Below are positions 35,165 through 47,600 of a stretch of 64,000 bases of DNA, piece after piece. Position numbers and translations under genes: made by a program. Position 1 is the stretch's first letter. Each line of letters starts with the position of its first letter. This DNA comes from Toxoplasma gondii ME49. Its lineage: Eukaryota > Apicomplexa > Conoidasida > Eucoccidiorida > Sarcocystidae. A model generated the notes under the pieces. It did not search any database, was not told the origin of the DNA, and worked only from the letters and a program-made list of their open reading frames with translations. The stretch is from the NCBI RefSeq assembly GCF_000006565.2, contig NC_031479.1, positions 372,001 to 436,000 of the forward strand. Reading direction: 5' to 3'.

Positions 35165-36456
35165 GATGAGACATACTGAGGCAAAGAGTTTATTTAGGGA
35201 AGATAGTGGATGCTCCGGTAAAACATCACAGAGAATTGCGCCAACATATAAATTTCAATGAATGACGGAACATTTTTTCGTATCTTATACACGCTGAACA
35301 GCAATTTTTTTCCTCCAGCGTGCTCAGTTCTTGCGCGTGGGAATGGCATTTTTCGTGAACAACAGCGTTGGCCTCGAAAACCTTCATTCCGTTGTTCTGC
35401 CCAGTTCATACAAATGGGTCTCATATAGAGTTTTGTCACGGGTGTGAAAGAGAGGGAATAAATCAACCAGCTTGTCCTTGGAAGCATAGTGAGACGTGTG
35501 CTGACTTTTTTCGTGGCTTTCTCTACCACTATCCAATTCGAAAGAATCTTGCCTAACGGATTTGTTCAAGAGACCCATCCATGAAGGTCCCTGGGTGAAT
35601 GTAGGCTGGTGCGTAAGATGCTCTACCAGAAATACAACGTCCTGTGGCATTCTCTACACAGACATGCATAGCGCGTGTAAGTAGGTAGGTATGTATGTGC
35701 ATACGTACTTCCAAATGTATTAATAAAAAATTGGGTATATGCATCTGTGCAAATTCGGAACGCAGAGTAGTTGATACATTTACTCATATATATATCTAGG
35801 CAAAAGCTCCTTTGAATTTTTCCCTCTTAATGCGGCAATACTTTCAACAAGATTGACGAACGCCTATGGTGTGATACCTGTTTGGGTCCATCTCGTTTCG
35901 TCATGTTTGCACATGACATGTAAAGCGTAAACCATCAGAGCAAAGGACAGGATTTCAACAGAATATGCGTTTAAATAAACAGCAGGCTACCGAAGGGTTG
36001 CGTTCCTCACGCCTCGAGTGTCGGGGAAAGGGATCTGCTGGCATCTGGCGCCTGTGGCCGCATGCTCTTTTCTTGTGCAGGAAGAGACACTCGAACGCGG
36101 GACAGAGTGTAGTATATCCGTGCCAGCTATTTATAAGGAAAACCCGCCTGCACACAGGCGAACATGCATTGACACATTCACATCTATTGATATTTCTCAA
36201 CTTGACAGCAAATATGGGTTTCTAATTATATTTCGGGCAGATGCGTATATTTCTGGTCACGCAGTTAACCATTCACATTTCCGTAGAGTTGCGGAACACC
36301 CAGAGCTCTGGAGGATCGCGGCTTTGAAAAACACACCGCGGTTTAGGAACGCCTCACCAGTGACAGTATGACAATCAAATAATTTGCTCGCCGGACAAAA
36401 TAACACCATTTCTAGGTTCCTGGCTTACAAGAGTTCGAGCTATGTGCTTTCTTCAG
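35165..36456. other. Intergenic, AT-rich simple sequence
   Basis: It holds the 3' UTR of the giant gene and short tetranucleotide-like runs around 35680-35710 (gtaggtaggtatgtatgtgc), with TA-rich sequence near 35785-35800. No supported gene. Confidence 0.35.
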
Positions 36457-37913
36457 GTGCTGTCTACCCCATCAGCAGCCATTAGTATCGACGAGATAGC
36501 GACAGTTGTGGCGTCTACATCACTTGGTCATCGGAGTTCGTTTCTGGTGGTGCAACACTCTCCGAGGTTCTTTCGCGTTTTGTGCGAAGGAGGAGTAAGA
36601 CGCTCGACTTCTCCTTGAGTGATGCTTTTGCTGATACTGCTTCTCCTACCCGCGTCAACAAAGGTGCGTTTTACAAATTGCATGCTTGCGAGCCTATCCC
36701 CCGTGAAATACTGCGTCCAGAAACCGCATCCACTTTTGATTTAGCCCCTTCCAACAGTGCACATGTACTGTCCCCCCCTCCTGCCCTGCGCTGCCTGACT
36801 TCGTTTTACTTTTTTGTTCCGCAGAATAACTAGTGCACACTAAAGAGCCTACGTGCATCTTGTGGTCCACTCAACCTGTGAGCAGTAGCGTTGCTACTCG
36901 AAGATTTGCACCTATTAAGGGGAGCCACAGTTGTTACCTTGCCCACAAAAATATCTTCGAGACTAATGGGTTCACGACCACTGACTGAAAGTCAATGATG
37001 GCAGCACGGTACCGACGAATCCACAGCATTGTCGTTGTGCCACCAAATCGACAGCCAGAAAGACGAGGCATAATGCTTCATCATGGCGCCGAAGTGTAAA
37101 CGCTTCACTGACTCATGCAATCCGGGGTTTGGGCCGATGCAATCAAGAGCACAATGTGATTGAAGTGATCTTGCGGCCGGTACACACCATCCTGGTCCAA
37201 GAGCTTTTTTCCGGTCGGCGTTTCTTTTGATGGAACAAACAGTACTTTGCCCTCCGTAATTCGTTCACGAAGTCAATAACTACACAAAGTCCCAGAAGTG
37301 ATGCTCCTAATGTGGACGGTGTCTGCATCCCCCACGAGCTCAATCTAGCGTCTCTCATATCACTGAAACGGCTCCCTCAACAGAGCGCGAGACTTTGTGC
37401 TCCGCTAGTCCACGACGCGACGAGTCTTGGTTCGGTTCCTGCAAGAAAAAGTTTCCTCTGAAGAGATCGACGAGTGGGTGACCCACCGCCGGGAGCCAAT
37501 TCGCCGTAAACAGGATGCGACTGTCACCGCTGCAAAAATTGCAGTTTTGAGCGACGCCGATTTCTCGTGTCTCGTCGAATTTTGTCGCTTGACAAGTGCA
37601 TGACGTACACGAGACGTGTTACATGGGCACATATCTCTGGATTAGAATTGCCATTCACCAATTCGACTGTCCACTTGTGAACCCGGAGACTGCTTTCTTG
37701 AATGCATTATCTTTTCTTAGCGAACTCACCCTTCGTCCACACGGTAAGTTTTGCAGACTTGACGACCACCCGTTTCTGAGCTAAGACCCCCGTCTCTGCG
37801 CGTGCCAGGATTCCACTGCGCGTCTCCGTTTACGGCCTTCGAAGTACAAATTTTTACTAACACGCTATCGAGTCGCAAGAGCCGTGGTGAGGCGGCTCGT
37901 TAGTTTCTTTTCA
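36457..37913 (+). CDS. Putative multi-exon gene or gene relic, unrecognised
   Basis: Two exon-like segments have good splice sites and whole-codon lengths. 36457..36594 follows gctttcttcag and precedes GTAAGA (138 bp; contains AAISIDEIATVVASTSLGHR and SFLVVQHSPRFFRVLCEGG). 37809..37913 follows cgtgccag and precedes GTAAAA (105 bp; contains LRPSKYKFLLTRYRVARAVV). A third coding-like stretch at about 37460-37600 (SEEIDEWVTHRREPIRRKQD, then IAVLSDADFSCLVEFCRL) has weaker boundaries, and another lies at 37928-38060 (DNLYPRFVGDYFGFPHSRGF). The pieces are basic, ordered-looking and do not resemble intergenic translation. I recognise no family. The intervals hold stops in all frames, so this is either a gene with small exons and unresolved ends or a decayed one. 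Confidence 0.35.
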
Positions 37914-38576
37914 GTAAAAACCGCCCCGTGGTGTATCATCAGAAGGAAGATAACCTTTACCCTAGGTTCGTCGGCGATTATTTCGGTTTCCCTCACAGTC
38001 GAGGGTTCAGGTGCATTGTGCTGCTTCCTTCGACGCGGCAACACGCCGTCGCAGGCATTTCAGCAATGCAGGGCTGTTCGTACAAACATCAGACTCAGGA
38101 CCGAATGTTTTTTTTCTGTGCTTCGTGGATGAATTCCGTTCGTTACAGCGGATGACGGTTGACTCGTCCACGTGGAAGAGGTCAATCGGTACGAACGGTC
38201 GAACGAATTGGTAGTGCTTCGATGAGTTGGGTGTATTGGCCCTTACGTGCAAAAACTGATAGGGCGTGTGCAAAGGAAAATAACAGGTCTAGCATGCACC
38301 GGCTTGAGAAATTGCGGTCACGCATCCGTTGACCGTCCGCAGTCAGCAGGGCTGCGAAACGGGGCTTCACCTAGAGAATGCTGATGTCTAATTATTCACA
38401 CTTCATGTGTTAGATCGTGTGTTGCGATTCTTTGACAAAACCGTTGATCTCTTCTCCACACTCGCCAAAGAGCGAAATATCAGGGAAAAGTTGTCACTTC
38501 ATTGCGACACTTTTTTTCATTGACAGTCGTTTTTCCAGCAGGTGTGCATGTGGCCGAACATTGCTACCCAGTGAAG

Positions 38577-39605
38577 ATGATTCTGAGGCACTTGGTTGAT
38601 CTCGCGACCGCAGGCGTACTGTTGGTACTTTTCAACGGTGCGGCAGGCCCGGTGAGTGGACTCGTAGGGAAACAGGAGAGTGGTTGTCATATATCCCTTC
38701 GGCAAGGGCTACCTGCAGGGGCGTGGAAGAAAGTTCGCGACGGCGGCTGCCTAGTAGGTCTTCCGTCGAATCTCGTCGTAGATCCCGCTTTCCCGAATAT
38801 CGTCGAAACTTTAGATTCCCCAGACTTCATCGGCGGTCAACTATGTGACTGGCTCGACGTGCAGTGGCTTAAGCACACAACTGTGGCGAAGGAAGTCTTC
38901 AAAGCACCTACGGGAGTTCTAAAGTTCATGAGACGTCAATCGGAATTCCGCTTTGAAGACTCTCTGGAGGTTGTTATCAGCTACATTGACTTGGTTGATT
39001 ATCAGCATGTTCGCGGTATCAGAGGTCACGTACCAATACCGTGGGCGACGGCTACATTTCGTTACAAACCACCAACACATGACTTCGGCGATGCAGTGGT
39101 CCCCTTCATTGCTCGAGGTGGGCCCCGATATTCACCTACTAAAGTACATTTCCTGCTCGTACCGGAGATCGCCCGTCGGCTACGACTGGATACCGGCTAC
39201 ATTCCCGGTCACGTTTCACCGGACGTTGTCGTCTCGGACAAAATAAACGACGGCACACAGTTGGATTTCAATGCTGAACAGCCTCTGCTCCTGCGCAGTT
39301 TCTTGATTTTCGATGGAGCATGTACGTTCCTTGATGGCCGACTGCAAACAACAGACTTACAGCTGTGCCACTGGGCAGAGAACTGGGGGAAAGTTTACAC
39401 GTCATCATCTGCCATTATGCAAATACACAAGCTCGCCTTGTTCAACTCCTACCCAGCAGGTTTTGTAGCGACGATGGAACTTCGAAGCCCAGAGTACAGT
39501 CGCTATGGCAAATTTGTTCATGTTTTTCTGAAACCAAGTACTCAACTGGCAGGCACCTTTCAAGAGTCACATGACTATGTCATTCGCAGGTACCGTGAAT
39601 TGTGA
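38577..39605 (+). CDS. Secreted protein of unknown function
   Basis: A single-exon protein of 342 residues. The frame opens at 38502, but the ATG at 38577 is preferred because it directly begins a signal peptide (MILRHLVDLATAGVLLVLFN followed by GAAGPVSG). The mature part is ordered-looking, with beta-strand-like segments (LRSFLIFDGACTFLDG, KFVHVFLKPSTQL), several Trp, five Cys and no low complexity. There is no second membrane segment and no obvious GPI signal, since it ends VIRRYREL. I recognise no catalytic motif. It is probably a soluble secretory-pathway protein: dense-granule, rhoptry, extracellular or ER-resident without a KDEL signal. The odd cysteine count means at least one is unpaired or forms an intermolecular bond. 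Confidence 0.7.
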   Translation: MILRHLVDLATAGVLLVLFNGAAGPVSGLVGKQESGCHISLRQGLPAGAWKKVRDGGCLVGLPSNLVVDPAFPNIVETLDSPDFIGGQLCDWLDVQWLKHTTVAKEVFKAPTGVLKFMRRQSEFRFEDSLEVVISYIDLVDYQHVRGIRGHVPIPWATATFRYKPPTHDFGDAVVPFIARGGPRYSPTKVHFLLVPEIARRLRLDTGYIPGHVSPDVVVSDKINDGTQLDFNAEQPLLLRSFLIFDGACTFLDGRLQTTDLQLCHWAENWGKVYTSSSAIMQIHKLALFNSYPAGFVATMELRSPEYSRYGKFVHVFLKPSTQLAGTFQESHDYVIRRYREL

Positions 39606-41102
39606 TTCGGTTTTGCAAGTCGAAAGTACCTTGTCTTGAAAAAGCGTGTATGTGCCAACACTTTGCGACTGCCATTGATACGCAGAAATGACTGTTGACA
39701 TATTCGAGGTCCCTCCTCAATGTTCACAATTAATACATTGGTTACAGATGTCCGCTGTGCAGACTGCGCATGTGATTGTATCATGTTAGTTGTAATGTGA
39801 GAACGAGAAACTGGCCAACTTCGAAGCACTTGGTATGGGACTGTGGTATTTTTATTTTGCCTAGTCTCCCTTTTTCGTCGATGGTAATGTGTTACTGGTT
39901 GTACTCACATGGGCCACCACCACTTTGGCGGCGCACGTCAATCAGGATCCATGGCGTGAATTGCTGGAATGAATCAGAGAAAGTTTCCTGATGGGACCAT
40001 CGTGCTGACGTAGCCGCAACAAGTTCCTTGCTCAGAAGTGTTCCTGCTTCTGTAGCAGTAAGCGAAGACTCACATGCAATGTAACCGACAAAAAATTAAC
40101 TTTGCTTATTTGTGATGTTACAAAAAGAGTAAAGTTGTGTATTGTGCCTTGCCATCGTGTCAAGGACCACTGTGTGACCCAGCGGCAGTCACAGCATATG
40201 TCCACTTTTGTCGTCTTGGGGCCATGGTTTACAGTGGGATGCTTTAGTACCCCGAAAACCATGCTTGAAGAGTGTGGGAGGGACCTGTATGGTGATTGAA
40301 TGTTATTTAGTTCCTCTCCTGCGCCACAAGCGCGAAGGCTATACATCGAAAAGAATGCTATAGGTGATACAATACATACTTTTCGGCAAGCAGCAGATGC
40401 GTCCGAGCTAAACATAGAGAAACGGGTAATCTGGTATGTCTGTTCATTAAATCGATTTAATCACGACAATAATGCTTGAATCCTTCCCATGATACTCATG
40501 AGAACCTCTCAATTTCTCCCATTCTGGAAAAAGCTTTTATCCCTTTGGGGTGAGGATTGCAAAGCCAGTTAACACTTCGTCTACCCCCTACTGTCTTAAC
40601 AGGCTCCAGGCTGTGCCAAAAATCAATGTGCTCCATATAAGGACAGGTGGCATACCATCCATGACAACATCAAAATGTTGCCATCACAATTCCCCATGAT
40701 GACTGCAACCACACATGAGGGACTCGGCTGGCCACGCAGGCTAAGCTACGTTTCGGAACCGTGAACTTGTTCCCTATTGCACTACTGTGTTGTACGTACG
40801 CAAGAACACCACACCACACTCACTCTCCAAGCGAAACGTGTTCAGGGAACGGACTATCACGGCGTCCTTCAATCGTGCTGCTTCAACGCAAGAATGCTGG
40901 TCGCCTCGAAAAACGGAGGAGGGCGGTCTGCCGTACCAGGGAGCTTTCCTGAGAGCCTGCCCTGCATTTGTCCGCACGCCTGGTGACCATTCGTCTTTCA
41001 CACTCATGAACACTACCGCAGAAGACGGAAACCGAGCATCCTGGACCACTACCAGCTTTACATGAATTAACATCAAGCATGCCACATGCACCTGGGCGTT
41101 TA
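39606..41102. other. Convergent intergenic region
   Basis: It lies between the 3' ends of the secreted-protein gene (+) and the HPR-like gene (-). Only scattered short ORFs occur, none with a supporting splice context. Expected content is two 3' UTRs. Confidence 0.35.
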
Positions 41103-44100
41103 CTACGCGACCCCTCTCAGTCCAGTTCTAGAAGTGGCTGGGTCCCGTATTACGGTCATCTCTTCCGTATGTTGCATACGGCCGAGGAGCTCTCGGACGG
41201 CCACCACAACAACGTCTGCAGTATCCCGATTGAACAGGGAAGACGCGTGTGCAGGTTTAGGGAGGGACTCCCGTTTTCCTTCGAAGGCGTGCCCGTGCCC
41301 AGTTCGACGTGCTTCCACCTCAGTTTCAATTCTGTAGTCTTCCATGGGCTCCTCAGCGTCACATGGTCGTTTGACATGTTGTGCTCTCGCTTTCCAAGTG
41401 CAGCGATCGTTCGCCAATCGGACGAGACAAACGTACAGCTGGTTCCGCGTCTCCAAACTCAGCTGCGGGAAAACTTGCTCGACGCGGCGAATTATTGCCA
41501 AAGGAAGATCGTAGGTCGCAAACACGATCAACCGTGCCTCTGGCGATGTGACCGATGACAAAAAGCCGGGGTGGTGCTCACCAGGAGACAGATGCTGAGA
41601 AAGTAACGCCTGGAAGGGGCGAAACAACGTTTGTAAAGCTTGGATTATGGACAGGATATCCTGGGTTGTACACTGTGACAGGAAGTTCAAACCGCACGCG
41701 AACGAAGAAGACGAGGATCGCCGCGGAGTGCACACGGGGGAAAGTGCTGTCTTCGACAAGGATGCGAAGGACAGTTCGGGAGAGTAAGAGAGTTGGGTCG
41801 ACGGCAGGGAAGCACACAGAGTCGCAAGTCGCCCATGTGGAGATGACGTGGCGGGAACGTTGGCAAGATAAGCATCTTCCGAAGACTGAAATGCAAGCGA
41901 AAGAATTGCAAGAACAACGTGCCAATCGTTCATCCCTGCTTTACTGCATGCCCGCAAGTATGTACACACTTCACGAGGCCCGACGAACTGTTCTCTGCTC
42001 TTTTCTCCTTCCAAGCCCCCGTGATCACCGGATGTCTTAAGAGTCCTGAAAGCGTGAGGCAGCTTCTCTGAACTATTCACTTCAGCTGACGTAGGCGTCG
42101 CCAGCGTCCTACAGCATTTTCGCGTCGCTAGTAGGTGCGATGAGCCTGCCGGCCCCGAAGAATTATCCACGCCCGACTCTCTATACACTGACAGCAGGCG
42201 CCGCTTCTCGTTTTCGCTGGTTTGGCCAGAAGAATCTTCCGCCAGCTTTTGTGCCGTGACTTCCTGTGGCTCTGCAGAGCTCTCGAACCCCACAGCTCCA
42301 GTGGCTGAAGATCGCTCGTCACTTGCAGATGCCCGGTTCTCAAGCAGGAAAAGAAGTCTCTGCCCGACTGCGCTTAAGGCCGCGTGAAAATGGGAATTCA
42401 TTGGACAGTCCTGATTCCGTGGTAGCATGCGCAGTGCTTTATCTTCACAGAAAACAGAAAGAGCCCAGGAAACCATGTTAATCCCTTGTGGCGTCAGTTC
42501 GGCGGCTCGTTGTTCCACGGCTTCGAGTGAATCGCAGAGAAAAATATGCAGAAGATCCTGCTGTTCATTCATTTCGTGTGCATAGAAGTTTGCCCTGTCT
42601 CGCCGTGATTCACTGCTGCTTTCTGTATTTTGATTGCAGCTTTTCGCGGTTTGTGAAGACGCATGCAGTGCAGAAGGTCCAATCGATTTCTCTGCTCTTG
42701 CCTGCTCTGAAGCGGCGCCCTTTGCCGCTTCAAACTGACACGACCTTGACAGAGTGCCTGAGTCTTTCGCCCTGGGAGTAGCGAGCTTAGTGCCGTTCTT
42801 TGCCGGCCTCAAGAGTTTCGCAACACTCCACAGAGCGACTGGCAAATGCCTTGATGAGAGCTTGCAGAGCCTAGGCGTCGGATTTGTCTCCCCCCTCTCT
42901 GGCGCGTCGTCTGTTCTCTCAAACGCCTCTTGCGTCGCCAGGTCGCCGAATCTCATGCTCCGAGAGAACTCAGCCCTCGGTTGTGCGACGTTCTGGCTCT
43001 GTGTAAATTCACTTTTTTCGTGTCGAGTTCTCCCACGCTCCGTCTCAGATGACGCCCGTTCCACTCGCGGCTTCCGGCTTCCTACCAAGTGACCAAGAAG
43101 CATCCTCACGCAGGGATGAAGGATGATTCCTTGGCTTCTCTCCGGCGCTTCCTTCCTGTCTCGGGTGATTTCTATCCAGCCGTTACCTCTTCCTTCTTCC
43201 TTCATTTTCGCGAGTGCATGCAAAGCGGTAACTGCGTTGGCGGGGAGCAGAAACTCTCGGAAACGGACCACCAGGCGGAACAGCTCTTGGGGACACGAAG
43301 CTCGCGCAAGGGCCTCTGTTAGCGCCACATTCAGAAGCCGGAGGTGGCCCTGAGCAACAGCTCTCTCCACCCTCTTATCTGGAGGGAGTGGGTCACCAAA
43401 CGGAGGGGTCTGAGGCCGAGCTGAAAAGCCAGAGGGGCGACGGTCCGTCCGCTCATGCCTCTCTTCGACGGTCGCGTCTCCGACAGCCTCTTTCTGTCGC
43501 TGTTCCAAGGTCTCGTCCCCACTGAAGCGGTTTGCTCGATCCTCGCGAGACGAACGTGGAAAGGTGTTGTCATGGAAGGGATACTCGAGAGGATTTCCCC
43601 TGGTTCTGCGGCCCTTGGATGCTCCGCTCCTGAAACGTGGAAGAGAGACCTCGGTAGTTCCTCCTCTGCCCTCTGCCCTCTCAGAGACAGAAGGCGCCTT
43701 GCGTGTGGATGGCGAGGCGTCCTCACAGAGATGGCTGCCGCCAGTCCCTTCCGCTTCCACAAATGAGGGAGACGGGGTCGAGACGTCTTCCGACCTTTCC
43801 CAACAGACACCGTCCTCGTCTGGCCTCTGCGCGCCTCGCTCGTGACACGCATGCAGTGGCGTCTCTCGCGACGCGGACGAGCGAGGACGGTTGCTGCCAA
43901 AAACAGTCTTCGGATTGCCTCCTCTGCTCCCCTTAGAGGCAGAAACAGCGGACACAGGGTCCTCGTTCGCTTGCTCACCGTGCTCACGGCGACGATCGGC
44001 GGACACGCCGCGCGACCACAACGGAGAAAGCGAAAGTGAAGACGAATCTACGAGAGATGCAGGAAGGCCGTGAGACAAAGAAGACCGTGGCGGGGACTGT

Positions 44101-44696
44101 GTCGAGGAAGATATTCCATTCGGAGAATTACGCATGAGAAGACTGCGGACAAGGAAAGCAGCCGCTGCAGCGGCATCGTGACGCTTTTGAGTCGCTTGTC
44201 GCTTCTCGCAGACTCCGACAAAAGCCCCCTTTGCCGCCGGTTGCTGCTCGCCAATCCCTCCCGTGGACGCCGCACTGCTGGAATGGTTCACAGGAAACCG
44301 CAGTCCTTCTGGACCGTTTCTTAAACCAAGGCCTGGCTTGTAGTCTTGCCACCTTGCAGGTCTTCGAAAGAAACAGGGAGGCTCTCGAAGCGAAAACAAA
44401 GTGTCCGGATCTTCCTGTGTCACGCTGCATGGGTCCTCCTCGCGCAAACGGTCCAGAGACCGTGTGTATGTACAGCTGGCGTCAGCTGTTTCCTGTTCGC
44501 GAGCGGCGTCGCTGGTCTCTTCATTTTCAAACATACGAAACAGTTCGCGAGGTTGTGAGTCGGCGTCTCCTTCCTGCAGTCGGCGACCGTGACGGAACGT
44601 CGTGAACGTACGTAACCCCGGTGAAACTTTTCTGAACAGGAAACCGGGTTGCCGGGCTGTTGCCACTTTCGACAACGTGGACGTTTTGAGTGGCAT
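41103..44696 (-). CDS. HPR-like organellar RNA-binding protein
   Basis: One exon of 1197 residues. The frame extends to 44816, but the first ATG is at 44696. The new N-terminus (MPLKTSTLSKVATARQPGFL followed by FRKVSPGLRTF) is basic, hydroxylated and non-acidic like a mitochondrial presequence. The first half is Arg/Ser/Glu-rich linker. Helical repeats follow: CPQELFRLVVRFREFLLPAN with AVTALHALAKM, then LEAVEQRAAELTPQGINMVS with WALSVF, and later YDLPLAIIRRVEQVFPQLSL with ETRNQLYVCLVRLAN. The 'LTPQGI..VSWALS' signature is typical of HPR and FASTK-like repeats in apicomplexan organellar proteins acting on rRNA fragments or transcripts. No RAP domain is seen at its C-terminus. Targeting and RNA role are inferred from the family. 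Confidence 0.65.
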   Translation of the reverse strand: MPLKTSTLSKVATARQPGFLFRKVSPGLRTFTTFRHGRRLQEGDADSQPRELFRMFENEETSDAAREQETADASCTYTRSLDRLREEDPCSVTQEDPDTLFSLREPPCFFRRPARWQDYKPGLGLRNGPEGLRFPVNHSSSAASTGGIGEQQPAAKGAFVGVCEKRQATQKRHDAAAAAAFLVRSLLMRNSPNGISSSTQSPPRSSLSHGLPASLVDSSSLSLSPLWSRGVSADRRREHGEQANEDPVSAVSASKGSRGGNPKTVFGSNRPRSSASRETPLHACHERGAQRPDEDGVCWERSEDVSTPSPSFVEAEGTGGSHLCEDASPSTRKAPSVSERAEGRGGTTEVSLPRFRSGASKGRRTRGNPLEYPFHDNTFPRSSREDRANRFSGDETLEQRQKEAVGDATVEERHERTDRRPSGFSARPQTPPFGDPLPPDKRVERAVAQGHLRLLNVALTEALARASCPQELFRLVVRFREFLLPANAVTALHALAKMKEEGRGNGWIEITRDRKEAPERSQGIILHPCVRMLLGHLVGSRKPRVERASSETERGRTRHEKSEFTQSQNVAQPRAEFSRSMRFGDLATQEAFERTDDAPERGETNPTPRLCKLSSRHLPVALWSVAKLLRPAKNGTKLATPRAKDSGTLSRSCQFEAAKGAASEQARAEKSIGPSALHASSQTAKSCNQNTESSSESRRDRANFYAHEMNEQQDLLHIFLCDSLEAVEQRAAELTPQGINMVSWALSVFCEDKALRMLPRNQDCPMNSHFHAALSAVGQRLLFLLENRASASDERSSATGAVGFESSAEPQEVTAQKLAEDSSGQTSENEKRRLLSVYRESGVDNSSGPAGSSHLLATRKCCRTLATPTSAEVNSSEKLPHAFRTLKTSGDHGGLEGEKSREQFVGPREVCTYLRACSKAGMNDWHVVLAILSLAFQSSEDAYLANVPATSSPHGRLATLCASLPSTQLSYSPELSFASLSKTALSPVCTPRRSSSSSFACGLNFLSQCTTQDILSIIQALQTLFRPFQALLSQHLSPGEHHPGFLSSVTSPEARLIVFATYDLPLAIIRRVEQVFPQLSLETRNQLYVCLVRLANDRCTWKARAQHVKRPCDAEEPMEDYRIETEVEARRTGHGHAFEGKRESLPKPAHASSLFNRDTADVVVVAVRELLGRMQHTEEMTVIRDPATSRTGLRGVA

Positions 44697-47600
44697 TCTT
44701 CCCGGTGGTTGCGAGACGTAGCCCGCGAAAACTAGGTCAAGTCCCTCCAACGAGGCACAGAGAGTTGACAACCCGCAAAAATGTCTTGGGAACCAGATGA
44801 GAAAGACTCGGCACACTCGTCACACGTTTCAGCAAAACGAACTTCCACTGGGTTGCTGTTTACGGCGGGGGACGAGACACGACTTTTCCTCTTGCCCGCA
44901 GTGACCACCAAAATACCCTATCGCTTTCCACACACAAGCGCTGTCTACCTCCAGAGGGCCGAAAAAAGAAGAACGTGCCTTTGAACTCTTCGCTCGACAC
45001 AGCCACAGACAGTTCCTCGGCTTCCTGCGGATCTGTCGCAGACTGTCAGAGGACAGAAAAACGAGTCCTATGGCGGTGGCCGAACAGCAAGCAGTGATGC
45101 CACATAGTGACAAGAAAGAAGCGCCTCCATCGGCCGAGAAAGGGATTTCACGGAGAACGTTTCGACGAAGAACATCCTGGAAAATCTATGCATGTGAATG
45201 CGTGTACGTCGGTGGCGGTCACAGGATCGCGAAGCATGCCCACCGCCAAGCGCTCCATCGTGCAAACATGCGTGGTCTTAAAAAAAGGTCACAGAAACTC
45301 ACTTGCCAAGAATCGTTCAGAAGGCAGAAATTTGAATTTAGAGTGTCGACACACTGCTTCGTTTGCCTTAAAGACAAGACATATAAAGGACGCTGTCGTC
45401 GTCTCCTGGAACCTGACCAAGGCGATAAGCGTACGATGCCGCAGCCGCATCGTTGTTTAGAACAAAGAATCGGGATGTGACAAAGGATAAACTTCCTCGC
45501 TGTTTCCTAGAGCAAAGAGATGTTGGAATTGTTAATGCAGTGGATGCGTTACTGACGATGCCTGACATACGTCGTCTTTTTAGTAAAGCGACGCTACACA
45601 AACGGTCCCCCCCCCCGAGGGGTCGGACGTTCAAGAGTGAGGGGCCCTCGTTACACATCGTGCCAGAGGAGCACGCGTTCACAAAGGCAACATCGACTTC
45701 TATATCTGTTCAATGCAAGAGTTCTGTAGTTCGAAGTCGCTGGGGGCGCCTGACCAGACAACTTCCCATTCTCCGTGCTCGCCACACGGAGAGGTGCTCT
45801 CTTCTAACGGCCATGGCGTCTCACGTTTTCTTTGGCTGAAGTCGGCGGTCCTTCAGCGCCTTGGGGAGCTTGTGACCAACCGTAAGCGAGGAGGACTCCT
45901 TGCTTTTGGGACTCCTTTCTTACACCATGCGGCGATTTAAGGATCAACCGCGAAACAGTGGCCGAGCGTATCTCAGCCTAGCATCTGACGAGTAGCAGAT
46001 TCTACGTGGAACTTGCTGCTGCGCAGACGTTCTTGTGTCTGTAGAGTTAACAGAGGTAATTGTACAAGACGAATCTGAATACATACTTGCCGATTTCTGA
46101 ACAGAAGATCAGCGACCGATCAGTTGCTGTTTATGGCCTACTTGCGCAGCTTCTCCGCTACAGACGGCCAAGACGTGCCCAGTTAGATAACGGCTGACGC
46201 CGACCAAGTAGTTCGATACTGACGCGTTTTTCTTATGAGAGCTCTCGTAGAGTTGCTACTTTTTTCTTGGGAATAAAGGTTCACCGTTCCCCATTTTCTA
46301 CTTCACGTACGCAGGAGGATAAAAGCAAATGTTCGCACCGTCTCTGCGCTACGGGGATTCGCGTTATGCAAGCTTCAGCGCACTATTCTCTCTCGGCACA
46401 ATACATCGATAGAAACCGGTGGTAACAATCTTTTAGTAAATTGGAGATGCGCATCTACAAAAAGACAAGCGTGATGCGGCCAAACGGAAGCACTCAAAAG
46501 AAAAGAAAATAAAGACACGCACCTTGAAAGAAGACGATCAGACGCGTTGGCACCCCTCACGGGCACCATTTCCCGTTGCCTCTGTAGAAAAACTGGAGTT
46601 TACTGGGGACATGTAAACTTCTTTTGAAAAAAAACACTGCGCTTGTCCGCACCGTCTTTGACAAAATGGCATATGATGTCTTGGGCACCCTTACACCATA
46701 GCCGCACTGCGTCGGAAAACATCCTGCGGATCTCAAATTCTCCATTTTGTCTGGGAACGTTCTCTTGCGCGGAGAAGCCCGACAAGCGACGAGACGAAGG
46801 CAGACACCAGCGGAGGATAAGAAAATGTCAAAACGGTTGCACACTTGCTTTCGGGGAACTGCCGTGGCTCTTCGGGGCGGTGATACGCCGACACAAAAAC
46901 GGACACTCTTCTGTCCCCACCGTGCTTCCCGGTTTTGACGTGCTGCGGCTCGGAGACTCAAGATTCCCTTGCGATTGATGAGTGGCCACGCCATTAAGAG
47001 GACCGTGGACTGACAGCAAGCAACGCAAAACATCAACCGTTCCACAGTGTTCTTTTTCGTTCTGCAACGGCAACTCTGGAAACGCCGAAGCGACAACGGA
47101 CGCTGGAACCCCTTAGGTACACAGTTAAGAAGTGTTGTCTTCAATTTCTTTCACGGGCATCCCCGCGAAAACCTGTTTCTTCGTGACAGCCAGGTTTCCC
47201 CCTCGCCAGAGTTCCTCATTAGCACGGGGTCGACATCCGTGAGTATTATGGCACATTCCTTCCTTTTTGACCTGAAAATCGGATATATATTCATGCCTCT
47301 GGCATCTCCAAGTCCGCCATGGTTTTTCCCTGCTCCGCGGAAAACGCTTTCGTGTTTCTGTTGGCATGTTCGCACGAGGCGTGATTTAGCGACCCCCCGT
47401 CTGACAAGGGTCCCGCTCTGCGCGGCCTTGCTAACGGATATCACTGGCTGACCTTTGTAACCGTCTCCAACGCCCCGTTCCTAACACGGCACCGCGTGTC
47501 CAGCTTCAAAAGTTGCTCGGAATGCCTTCGCAGCCCCTTTTCTGTTGCTTGACTCTCCCGGTCGACGTCACACTCTTTAAACACGGCGTGGCGATTGGGC

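Noticed and set aside
44697..44816. Longer N-terminus of the HPR-like protein starting at 44816
   Set aside because: That codon is GTG with a TGA just upstream. The first ATG, at 44696, begins a better presequence.
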